Positions 1 to 5,325 of a DNA stretch of 8,707 nt are shown here, in pieces (the first letter of the stretch is position 1; every line of letters begins with the position of its first letter). Under the pieces are notes generated by a model. The model was not told the origin of the DNA. It did not search any database and saw nothing but the letters and a program-made list of their open reading frames with translations. A program made the position numbers and the translations under genes. The DNA comes from Verrucomicrobiota bacterium (GTDB lineage: Bacteria; Verrucomicrobiota; Verrucomicrobiia; Opitutales; Opitutaceae), in NCBI GenBank assembly GCA_023446865.1, contig JAEXPL010000004.1:1-8707 (forward strand). The letters are read 5' to 3'.

Positions 1-887
1 TGCGCGGCTGCGACGACCTCGAGGAGGCGAAGCTCGGCTCGCTCGGGTTCACCCTTTTCCGCCCGGCCACGCCGGAGGAGATCGTGCCGGTGATGGGCGC
101 GAAGCCCGGTTCGCTCGGCGCCGTGAAGGGCACTGGACTGTTCACTGAGGTGAATGCGCTATTTGCTAACTGCATGCCTCCGGTCTTCGCCGACAACGCC
201 ATCCGCCTGATCGGCAACGGCGTCACCGGCGCCAACAAGGACGGTTTCCACCAGCGCAACGTCAACGTGACCCGCGACCTCGCGATCACGAAGTTCGGCG
301 ACTTCCGCCGCGTGCGCGAGGGCGAGCCCTGCCCGAAGTCCGGCCAGCCGCTCAAGATCGCCCGTGCGATCGAGGTCGGCCACGTCTTCAAGCTCGGCAC
401 CAAGTATTCGGAGAAGTTCAACGCCACCTACACCGACGACCAGAAGCAGGTGAAACCGATGGTCATGGGCTGCTACGGCATCGGCGTGAGCCGCACGCTC
501 CAGGCCGTGATCGAGCAGGCCAACGACGCCGACGGCCTGCGCTGGCCGTGGAACGTGGCCCCGTACCACGTGATCATCACTCTCCTCGACCCGAAGGTGC
601 CGGAAATCGCCGAACTTGGGAAGAAACTCGCCTCCGCGGCCGAGACCGCCGGCGCCGAGGTGCTCATCGACGACCGCGACGAGCGCCCGGGCGTGAAGTT
701 CAAGGATGCCGACCTCATCGGTATCCCGGTTCGCGTGACGATCGGCGGCAAGGGCCTGAAGGAAGGCGTCGTCGAGCTGAAGCTCCGCAACTCCAAGGAC
801 GTCGCCAAGGTGCCCGTGACCGAGGCGGCGGAGAAGATCGCCCAGACCGTGCGCGACTGCGCGGCCGCGGCGAACCCGGTGGCATGA
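1..887 (+). CDS. proS: Prolyl-tRNA synthetase, C-terminal part (5' end outside window)
   Basis: Class II aminoacyl-tRNA synthetase that charges tRNA-Pro with proline in the cytoplasm. The reading frame is open from base 3, so the window holds only the last 294 codons. The fragment begins in the end of the editing (INS) insertion: RPATPEEI followed by KPGSLGAVKG, as in bacterial-type ProRS. The catalytic core follows, with IEVGHVFKLGTKYS and the class II motif 3 region MGCYGIGVSR (fragment residues about 155-164). The anticodon-binding domain then runs from WPWNVAPYHVIITLL through EVLIDDRDERPGVKFKDADLIGIP to the end. This order matches the long bacterial ProRS with an editing domain, such as that of E. 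coli. The stop TGA overlaps the clpS start (ATGA). No frameshift or missing motif is visible in this part. The family call is very secure; the N-terminal half cannot be judged. Confidence 0.96.
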   Translation, partial: RGCDDLEEAKLGSLGFTLFRPATPEEIVPVMGAKPGSLGAVKGTGLFTEVNALFANCMPPVFADNAIRLIGNGVTGANKDGFHQRNVNVTRDLAITKFGDFRRVREGEPCPKSGQPLKIARAIEVGHVFKLGTKYSEKFNATYTDDQKQVKPMVMGCYGIGVSRTLQAVIEQANDADGLRWPWNVAPYHVIITLLDPKVPEIAELGKKLASAAETAGAEVLIDDRDERPGVKFKDADLIGIPVRVTIGGKGLKEGVVELKLRNSKDVAKVPVTEAAEKIAQTVRDCAAAANPVA

Positions 888-1192
888 GCGTCGCGGCGCC
901 CAAGACCAAGCGGAAGACTTCGACGCGGAAGAAAGCCGCGCCAAAGGCCGCTTCGCCGTGGCTGGTCGTCGTGCACAACGACCCGGTGAACCTGATGTCG
1001 TACGTCGTGCTCGTCTTCAAAAAAGTCCTCGGGTTCACCGAGGCGAAGGCGCGCAAGCACATGCTCGAGGTGCACAAGAAGGGCCGCTCGGTCGTGTGGT
1101 CCGGCGAGCGCGAGCGCGCCGAGGCGTACGCGCACACTCTGCAGACCTGGCAACTTTCAGCCCGGATCGAGCACAGCACCGATGGAAAATAA
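884..1192 (+). CDS. clpS: ClpS, ATP-dependent Clp protease adaptor
   Basis: Cytoplasmic adaptor of 102 residues that binds N-degron substrates and delivers them to the ClpA or ClpC chaperone of the Clp protease. The start at 884 overlaps the proS stop by four bases. The core begins at W26. Residues matching the known binding pocket are visible: N32-D33, the gatekeeper-like M38, and M60 and H64 in the motif MLEVHKKG. Residues 7-21 form a lysine/arginine-rich tail (KTKRKTSTRKKAAPK), longer and more basic than the short disordered N-terminus usual in the family. The stretch NDPVNLMSYVVLVF and the ending LSARIE are closer to actinobacterial ClpS than to the E. coli protein, judged from memory of the family. 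The 3' end overlaps the next gene by 11 bases. Which chaperone it serves cannot be told from here. Confidence 0.93.
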   Translation: MSVAAPKTKRKTSTRKKAAPKAASPWLVVVHNDPVNLMSYVVLVFKKVLGFTEAKARKHMLEVHKKGRSVVWSGERERAEAYAHTLQTWQLSARIEHSTDGK

Positions 1193-1652
1193 GCGTCTCG
1201 AACTGAAGCTGCCGGCGCCGGTCGTGGCCCCGTTGCTCGAATTCATCCTGCCGCTGGCGCGGGAGAAGGGTACGGCGACGCTGGCGTTCGAACCCAACCT
1301 CGAGGCGATCGAGGAGGACTTTCGCGACGACTGGCGCGCCGACATCGCCGGCCAGTCACAGGACGACCAGATGCGTTTTGCGGCGATCTTCGACACCGAG
1401 GATTTCCGCAAGGAAGGCACGGCGGAGTTCGGGCCGGAGGATTGCGAGCCACTGCTGCGCGCCGCCTCGGCGCTGCGGCTCAAGCTGCGCACGCGCAAGC
1501 TCGGCGCGCTCGCCGACTCGGTGTTGGAGGAGGGCGAGATCGACTTCGCGCGGCTGAACAAGGAGGAGCAGTTGGCGATCACCGCCTACATGTTGCTCGC
1601 CTCGTTGCAGGAGATCATCATCCGCCATCTCGACCCAAGCGGGGAGGAGTGA
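1182..1652 (+). CDS. DUF2017-like protein, probable partner gene of clpS
   Basis: Soluble, acidic protein of 156 residues with no signal peptide or membrane segment. Its function is unknown. The start ATG at 1182 lies inside the last codons of clpS and has no clear Shine-Dalgarno, so translation is probably coupled to clpS. The pattern RFAAIFDTEDFRKEG, then LRAASALRLKLRTRKLGAL, then TAYMLLASLQEIIIRHL follows the layout I know from DUF2017. In Actinobacteria that family sits directly after clpS and shows a similar middle helix (LNDLRLALGTRL) and a final tyrosine-to-LQE segment. The assignment is by recalled motif plus gene order, not by alignment. The conserved pairing suggests a role connected with Clp proteolysis, but that is inference. 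If the family call is wrong, it is a conserved-looking hypothetical protein. Confidence 0.68.
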   Translation: MENKRLELKLPAPVVAPLLEFILPLAREKGTATLAFEPNLEAIEEDFRDDWRADIAGQSQDDQMRFAAIFDTEDFRKEGTAEFGPEDCEPLLRAASALRLKLRTRKLGALADSVLEEGEIDFARLNKEEQLAITAYMLLASLQEIIIRHLDPSGEE

Positions 1653-1679
1653 GGGGCGGAATGACGATGTGCGTTGTTC

Positions 1680-1743
1680 CTGTAGGCCAGGGCGTCGACC
1701 TGGCCATCTGGCAAACAGGCCACCTCAGCGCGGTGGCCTACAG
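1680..1743. repeat. REP pair (BIME-like) with GTAG heads facing each other
   Basis: This 64-base element lies in the gap before the 1780 gene. Its ends are a perfect 10-base inverted repeat: 1680-1689 (CTGTAGGCCA) pairs with 1734-1743 (TGGCCTACAG). Inside are two perfect hairpins. The left one has stem 1685-1691 with 1699-1705 and loop GCGTCGA. The right one has stem 1717-1724 with 1732-1739; its loop read on the minus strand is GCGCTGA. Each unit, read inward from its own end, is GTAG followed by a hairpin with a similar 7-base loop, so they look like two inverted copies of one REP family. GTAG at the 5' end of a REP is a known mark of RAYT-mobilised repeats. No T-tract follows, so it is not a classic terminator. 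Confidence 0.75.
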
Positions 1744-1766
1744 CGGAAGCGAAGCACTTTCGCCGC

Positions 1767-1773
1767 AAGGAGG
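1767..1773 (+). promoter_or_regulatory. Strong Shine-Dalgarno that sets the 1780 start
   Basis: AAGGAGG lies six bases before the ATG at 1780. It rules out upstream starts in the same frame, which would read through the REP pair, and it is the only near-perfect ribosome site in the window. Confidence 0.85.
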
Positions 1774-1779
1774 CGGACG

Positions 1780-2289
1780 ATGGAACGCCTGACCTGCGAC
1801 TACTGTGGCCTGCCGTTCCGCGCGCCGTACAAGCCGGCGGCGGGCGCGAAGGCGTACTGTTGCTCCGGTTGCGCGCTGGCCGACCAGCTGGGTATCGAGG
1901 GCGAGAAGTTTCCGATCTCGCCGCAGCTGGTCTTCGACCTGGTGCTGGCGTTCGGCGTGTTCAACCAGTTCCTGCTCGTGCTGCTCGCCGCCGCACTGCG
2001 GCGCGACGGCAAGGTGGAGTCCGCCGTGTTGTGCGTGACGCTCTCGGCCGGTTTCGGCGCGGTGCTCTATCTTGCGGCGCTGGCGTGGCAATGGCGTAGC
2101 CGGTGGCTGCGGGCGAGCGATGCGTTTCTGTACGCGCTGCTCGCGGCGCCGGCGCTGGGCGGTGCGGCTGTTGGGCTGTGGCTGAAACGTGGTGATGCGG
2201 CGCTGGTCGGGGCGGTGGCGAACCTGCTGCTGGTGCTCTGGCAGGCCCGCGGTTTCCTGCGGCGCTTCTGGGCGCGACGGGGCAAGTAG
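1780..2289 (+). CDS. Cysteine-ribbon membrane protein, likely accessory to the copper ATPase
   Basis: Protein of 169 residues. The N-terminus is a small metal-binding-type ribbon: C6-x-x-C9-G, then C27-C28-S-G-C31. This is the pattern found at the N-terminus of CcoI/FixI-type ATPases (Pfam ATPase-cat_bd type) and again in the next gene. About four hydrophobic segments follow, near residues 50-73, 80-103, 113-135 and 140-160, with basic residues between and after them (RR at 74-75, RSR at 106-108, RARRGK-like tail), fitting an inner-membrane protein. There is no ATPase, kinase or known transporter motif. I do not recognise the membrane part as a named family. The shared ribbon and tandem position with the ATPase suggest a role in copper handling or oxidase assembly, which is inference. 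The start is fixed by the AAGGAGG site. Confidence 0.82.
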   Translation: MERLTCDYCGLPFRAPYKPAAGAKAYCCSGCALADQLGIEGEKFPISPQLVFDLVLAFGVFNQFLLVLLAAALRRDGKVESAVLCVTLSAGFGAVLYLAALAWQWRSRWLRASDAFLYALLAAPALGGAAVGLWLKRGDAALVGAVANLLLVLWQARGFLRRFWARRGK

Positions 2290-2323
2290 GGCCGGGTCTC
2301 GGACCGGCCGCGGCATGCGGGAG

Positions 2324-2375
2324 CCGTAGGAAATGACGTGGGTCAATGGAGTCCGGTCGGAGACCGGACCTACGG
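2324..2375. repeat. REP-like palindrome, second family (GTAG, minus orientation)
   Basis: The core is a perfect 8-base stem with a 3-base loop: 2351-2358 (GTCCGGTC) pairs with 2362-2369 (GACCGGAC). Read on the minus strand it is GTAG followed at once by the hairpin. The element is bounded by a 7-base inverted repeat, CCGTAGG at 2324-2330 and CCTACGG at 2369-2375, so GTAG occurs at both ends facing inward, as in the 1680 element. A weaker stem, 2290-2295 with 2304-2309 (GGCCGG/CCGGCC), sits directly after the stop of the preceding gene and may belong to the same cluster. The remainder of the 232-base gap, 2376-2476, shows no gene, promoter or strong hairpin. Confidence 0.68.
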
Positions 2376-2476
2376 GACTGGCATCCGCGGAGTTGACCGG
2401 CGCTTCGGGAACTCCCGGATCAGGGGAGGGAAGCCGCATCGTCGGCGTCTGCTCCGGCGCAGTTTAGGGTTTGCGC

Positions 2477-2502
2477 GGACGCCGGCGGAGCGGCGTCCCT
2501 AC
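2477..2502 (-). repeat. REP-like palindrome, third family (GTAG, minus orientation)
   Basis: Perfect 8-base stem: 2477-2484 (GGACGCCG) pairs with 2491-2498 (CGGCGTCC), with a 6-base loop. CTAC at 2499-2502 means that on the minus strand the unit reads GTAG followed directly by the hairpin. The stem and loop sequences differ from both upstream elements. It ends only 19 bases before the ATPase start, so it lies in that gene's leader and could affect its mRNA. Its presence argues against a start at the TTG at 2471. Confidence 0.68.
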
Positions 2503-2521
2503 CAACGGGCGACTCGAAACC

Positions 2522-5206
2522 ATGAACCCGAAACCCGACTTGTCCTCCGAAGCCTCGGCGAAGGAGGAAACCGGCCAAACCGCCACGTGCAAACATTGCG
2601 GCACCGCCTTCACGCCGACGGAAGGGCGCGCCGAGTTTTGCAGCCCGGGCTGCGCGGCGGTGCACGCGCAGATCGTGCGTGACGGGTTCGAGCGGTTCTA
2701 CGCGCTGAAGGATCGCGCGGTGTCGCCGGCGGGCAGTGCGATTTTCCAGCCGCGCGACTACGGCTGGCTGGCGGAGGCGGCCGCGGTGGCCGAGGCCGGC
2801 GAGGGCCGCAAGACCGCCGAGCTGGTGCTCGATGTGCAGGGCATCTCGTGCGTCGGTTGCGTGTGGCTGATCGAACGGTTGTTCCGGCGACGGGCCGGCG
2901 CGGTGCGGATCGAGATCAACGCCACGCAGGGCCGGCTGTTCTGGCGCTGGGAGCCGGGACGGTTCGATGCCGTGGGCTTCGCGCGCGAATTGCAGGCGTT
3001 CGGCTACCTCGTGGGCCCGGCGGGCGAGAAGTCCGGCGCGGCGGCGGCGCAAGGCTTGCGGCTGCGGCTCGGCCTCGCGGCGGCGTTTGCGATGAACACG
3101 ATGATCTTCGCGCTGCCGTCGTATCTCGGCTTGGAGCGGAGTTCGGAGTTCTGGCCGGTGTTCGAGGCGTTGCAGGCGGCGTTCGCCACAGCCGGGTTGC
3201 TGACGGGCGGAAGCTATTTCGCCAAACGCGCTGGCGCCGCGCTGCGGGCCGGCCTGATCAATCTCGACGTGCCGATCACGCTCGGGCTGCTGATCGGCTA
3301 CACCGGCTCGCTCTATGGCTGGCTCGGCGGGCACGCCGGCTTGGTGTACTTCGACTTCGTGGCGGTGTTCAGTTTCCTGATGCTCGTCGGCCGCTGGACG
3401 CAGGAAGCGGCGATCGAGCGCAACCGCCTGCAGTTGCTCTCGCTCACCCGCGAACCGGCGGAGGTGATGGTCGAGACCGGAGACCGGAGACCGGAAACCG
3501 GAAACTCGGAACTCGGAACGGGAAACGTGGAAGGTCCATCGCCGGCTCTCAGCAGCCTGAAGTCTTCGGCTCCGGCGCAGTTCTTTCCGGTCTCCGGTCT
3601 CCGCTCTCCGGTCTCCGGGGTGCGGCGCGGCACGATCTTCCGGTTGCGCGCCGGGCAGGTGGTGCCGGTCGCGGCGCGGCTGCTCGACGGTGCGGCGACC
3701 GTCACCACCGAGTGTATCAACGGCGAGCCGGAGCCGCGGGAGGTCGCCGCCGGGCAGACGATCCCTGCCGGCGCCACCAGCGTGAGCCTGCACGAGCTGC
3801 GCTTGGAGGCACTGGAGGATTGGGGCGACTCGTCGCTCGCGCGACTGCTGGAGACGAGCGGCGCGCAGGGTTTCCGCCATGAACTGGCCGAGCGAATCGT
3901 GAAACATTATCTCGCCGCGATCCTGGTCGTCGCCGCGGCTGGCGGCGCCGGTTGGTGGTGGCTCGGTGGCGACGGGTTGAAGGCGATGCATGTGACCATC
4001 GCGGTGCTCGTCGCCTCGTGCCCGTGCGGCATCGGCGTGGCGTTTCCGCTCATCGAGGAACTGGCGGTGGCGGCGATGCGGCGGCACGGCGTGTTCGTGA
4101 GGGAGCTGTCGCTGTTCGTGCGACTGCGTGGGGTGACGAAGGCAATCTTCGACAAGACGGGAACGCTCACCCTCGAGACGCCGGTGCTCGCGAACCCGGA
4201 GGCTTTGGCTGTGCTCGGGCCGGTCGCGCGGCGAAGGCTCTGGCAGCTCGTGCAGGACAACCCGCACCCGACGGCGCGCGCGGTGCAGGAGGCGCTCGCG
4301 TGGGAGGGCGGTGGCCAGTGGGCGATGGACGGTGGACCGTCGACGGAGACTGGAAACTCGGAACGCGGAACGGGGAACTTGGAACGAGACCGGAAACCGG
4401 AGACCGGAAACCGGACAGAGGAAACCGGAGAGCGAAGAGCGGAAACCGGAACTCCCGGGTTCGGAAGCTTAAGCGCTGAACCGATGGGCCTCGAAGAGGT
4501 CGTCGGGCAGGGGGTAAAGTTGCGCGCGACGGATGGAAGCTGGACTCTTGGCAGGGCTGGTTTCGGCGGCGCGGATGATCGGACTGATCGGTCGGACCAG
4601 CCCCGCGCCGCGGAGGCTGAATTTGCCCACGATGGCCGTGTGCTGGCGCGGCTAAGTTTCACGGAATCGGCTCGCAGCGACGCCCGCGCGGAGATCGCGG
4701 CGCTGCAGCGCGAGGGGCGTGAGGTGTTCATCCTCAGCGGCGACCGGTCGGAGAAAGTGGCGACGCTGGCGGCGGCACTCGGCGTGCCGGCGACCAACGC
4801 GCTGGGCGGGCTCACGCCGGAGCAGAAACGCGACTGGGTGCTCGCCCACGACACCCGCGACACGCTCATGCTCGGCGACGGCGCCAACGACAGCCTCGCC
4901 TTCGACGCGGCGTTCGCCCGGGGCACGCCGGTGATCCACCGCGGCATGCTGGAGCGCAAATGCGACTTCTACTACCTCGGCCGCGGACTGCGCGGCGTGC
5001 GGCGGCTCTTCGTTGTGGCGGAGTTGCGGTGTCGCGCCATCCGCCGGGTCTTCGTCTTCGCGGTGTGCTACAACGTCGGCACGGTGACGCTCGCGCTCGC
5101 GGGCTGGGTGAACCCGCTGGTGGCGGCGGTGGCCATGCCGACAAGCGCGTTGATCAGCCTCGCCCTCGCCACCACGGGCATGCGCCGCGCGTGGCGGAGC
5201 GAGTGA
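2522..5206 (+). CDS. ccoI: CcoI/FixI-type copper-transporting P-type ATPase with in-frame repeat inserts
   Basis: Membrane pump of 894 residues, of the type that moves copper across the inner membrane for assembly of cbb3 oxidase or other cuproenzymes. Order of parts: cysteine ribbon (C23, C26, C40, C44); heavy-metal domain with C110-V-G-C113; four membrane segments (about 183-297); A domain with N400-G-E402 in place of the usual TGE; two membrane segments, the second with C500-P-C502; phosphorylated D544 in DKTGTLT; H582-P583; GQGV; SGDRSEKV; GDGAND (D786, D790); and two last membrane segments with YN and MPTS. The core pump motifs are present, so it looks functional. Unusual variants are NGEP for TGES, CPCGIGVAFPL for CPCALGLATPL, and MPTSA for MxxSS. 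The protein exceeds the roughly 720-830 residues usual for the family because repeat DNA is inserted in frame near residues 318-366 and 602-645, and possibly 682-697. The start at 2522 lacks a good Shine-Dalgarno; it was chosen because it precedes the ribbon and excludes the REP. No oxidase gene is in view. Confidence 0.87.
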   Translation: MNPKPDLSSEASAKEETGQTATCKHCGTAFTPTEGRAEFCSPGCAAVHAQIVRDGFERFYALKDRAVSPAGSAIFQPRDYGWLAEAAAVAEAGEGRKTAELVLDVQGISCVGCVWLIERLFRRRAGAVRIEINATQGRLFWRWEPGRFDAVGFARELQAFGYLVGPAGEKSGAAAAQGLRLRLGLAAAFAMNTMIFALPSYLGLERSSEFWPVFEALQAAFATAGLLTGGSYFAKRAGAALRAGLINLDVPITLGLLIGYTGSLYGWLGGHAGLVYFDFVAVFSFLMLVGRWTQEAAIERNRLQLLSLTREPAEVMVETGDRRPETGNSELGTGNVEGPSPALSSLKSSAPAQFFPVSGLRSPVSGVRRGTIFRLRAGQVVPVAARLLDGAATVTTECINGEPEPREVAAGQTIPAGATSVSLHELRLEALEDWGDSSLARLLETSGAQGFRHELAERIVKHYLAAILVVAAAGGAGWWWLGGDGLKAMHVTIAVLVASCPCGIGVAFPLIEELAVAAMRRHGVFVRELSLFVRLRGVTKAIFDKTGTLTLETPVLANPEALAVLGPVARRRLWQLVQDNPHPTARAVQEALAWEGGGQWAMDGGPSTETGNSERGTGNLERDRKPETGNRTEETGERRAETGTPGFGSLSAEPMGLEEVVGQGVKLRATDGSWTLGRAGFGGADDRTDRSDQPRAAEAEFAHDGRVLARLSFTESARSDARAEIAALQREGREVFILSGDRSEKVATLAAALGVPATNALGGLTPEQKRDWVLAHDTRDTLMLGDGANDSLAFDAAFARGTPVIHRGMLERKCDFYYLGRGLRGVRRLFVVAELRCRAIRRVFVFAVCYNVGTVTLALAGWVNPLVAAVAMPTSALISLALATTGMRRAWRSE
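3473..3619. repeat. Palindromic repeat insert inside the ATPase A domain
   Basis: Repeat-rich DNA lying in frame within the ATPase gene. The left arm is built of GAGACCGG and GGAAACTCGGAAC-type units. The right arm is their reverse complement, in CCGGTCTCC units. A perfect 20-base inverted repeat joins 3478-3497 to 3584-3603, with 86 bases between. It encodes the low-complexity peptide ETGDRRPETGNSELGTGN, then a linker, then VSGLRSPVSG. This falls between EPAEVMV and VRRGTIFRLRAGQVVPV, where other pumps have a short turn at the start of the A domain. Confidence 0.82.
4321..4451. repeat. Second repeat insert, inside the ATPase N domain
   Basis: Related to the 3473 insert. The 15-base word GAGACCGGAAACCGG occurs at 4386-4400 and again at 4400-4414, and also at 3487-3501 in the first insert. 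GGAAACTCGGAAC (4352-4364) is shared as well. The left edge has GGCGATGGAC (4321-4330), whose reverse complement lies in the first insert at 3534-3543, and a small hairpin GACGGT-GG-ACCGTC (4328-4341). The encoded peptide is rich in ETGN, RGTGN and RKPETGN. It separates the HP motif (582-583) from the GQGV motif of the nucleotide-binding domain. Confidence 0.8.
4566..4611. repeat. Possible third, hairpin-bounded insert in the ATPase N domain
   Basis: A perfect 9-base inverted repeat, 4566-4574 (GCGGCGCGG) with 4603-4611 (CCGCGCCGC), bounds a stretch with repeated GATCGG/TCGGA words. It encodes a polar peptide, GADDRTDRSDQPRAA, just after LGRAGF, where related pumps have only a short link. It shares no clear unit with the other two inserts. 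In DNA this GC-rich the stem could be partly chance. Confidence 0.4.
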
Positions 5207-5325
5207 GGCGGGCGTGGCTCGCCCGAAGGGCAAGATGAGGGGGTTCCCGGGGGCATGGCGGCTGATTGCGGGGGTGTACGTAAAACAGGCTTTTCCTCGA
5301 CCTGAGTTGTTCTAGCTTCCGGCCC
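5207..5325 (+). other. Intergenic gap with weak hairpin, no clear promoter
   Basis: A stem of six pairs, 5209-5214 (CGGGCG) with 5220-5225 (CGCCCG), directly follows the ATPase stop. It could end transcription, but there is no T-tract after it. The rest of the 119-base gap must contain the start signals for the 5326 gene if that gene is transcribed alone. No convincing -35/-10 pair or Shine-Dalgarno was found; the bases before the ATG are CTTCCGGCCC. Confidence 0.4.

Noticed and set aside
1669..1779. N-terminal extension of the 1780 gene, starting near 1669
   Set aside because: It would translate the REP pair, and the strong AAGGAGG site clearly points to the ATG at 1780.
2290..2309. Rho-independent terminator after the 1780 gene
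   Set aside because: The stem is only six pairs with an 8-base loop and no T-tract. It is better seen as part of the repeat cluster.
2420..4267. Long open frame of 615 codons on the minus strand
   Set aside because: It lies opposite the ATPase, which has unmistakable catalytic motifs. Its translation is rich in R, H, E and A without any domain pattern, as expected for the antisense of GC-rich coding DNA.
4346..4451. CRISPR-like or tandem repeat array
   Set aside because: The repeated words are short, imperfect and contiguous, with no regular spacers and no cas genes. They lie inside a continuous coding frame.
3473..4451. ATPase as a pseudogene broken by repeats
   Set aside because: The frame stays open through the inserts, and the core pump motifs before, between and after them are present, so a working gene is more likely.
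5281..5320. Promoter for the glycosidase gene (TTTTCC and TTCTAG boxes)
   Set aside because: The spacing between the boxes is only about 13 bases and both match the sigma-70 consensus poorly.
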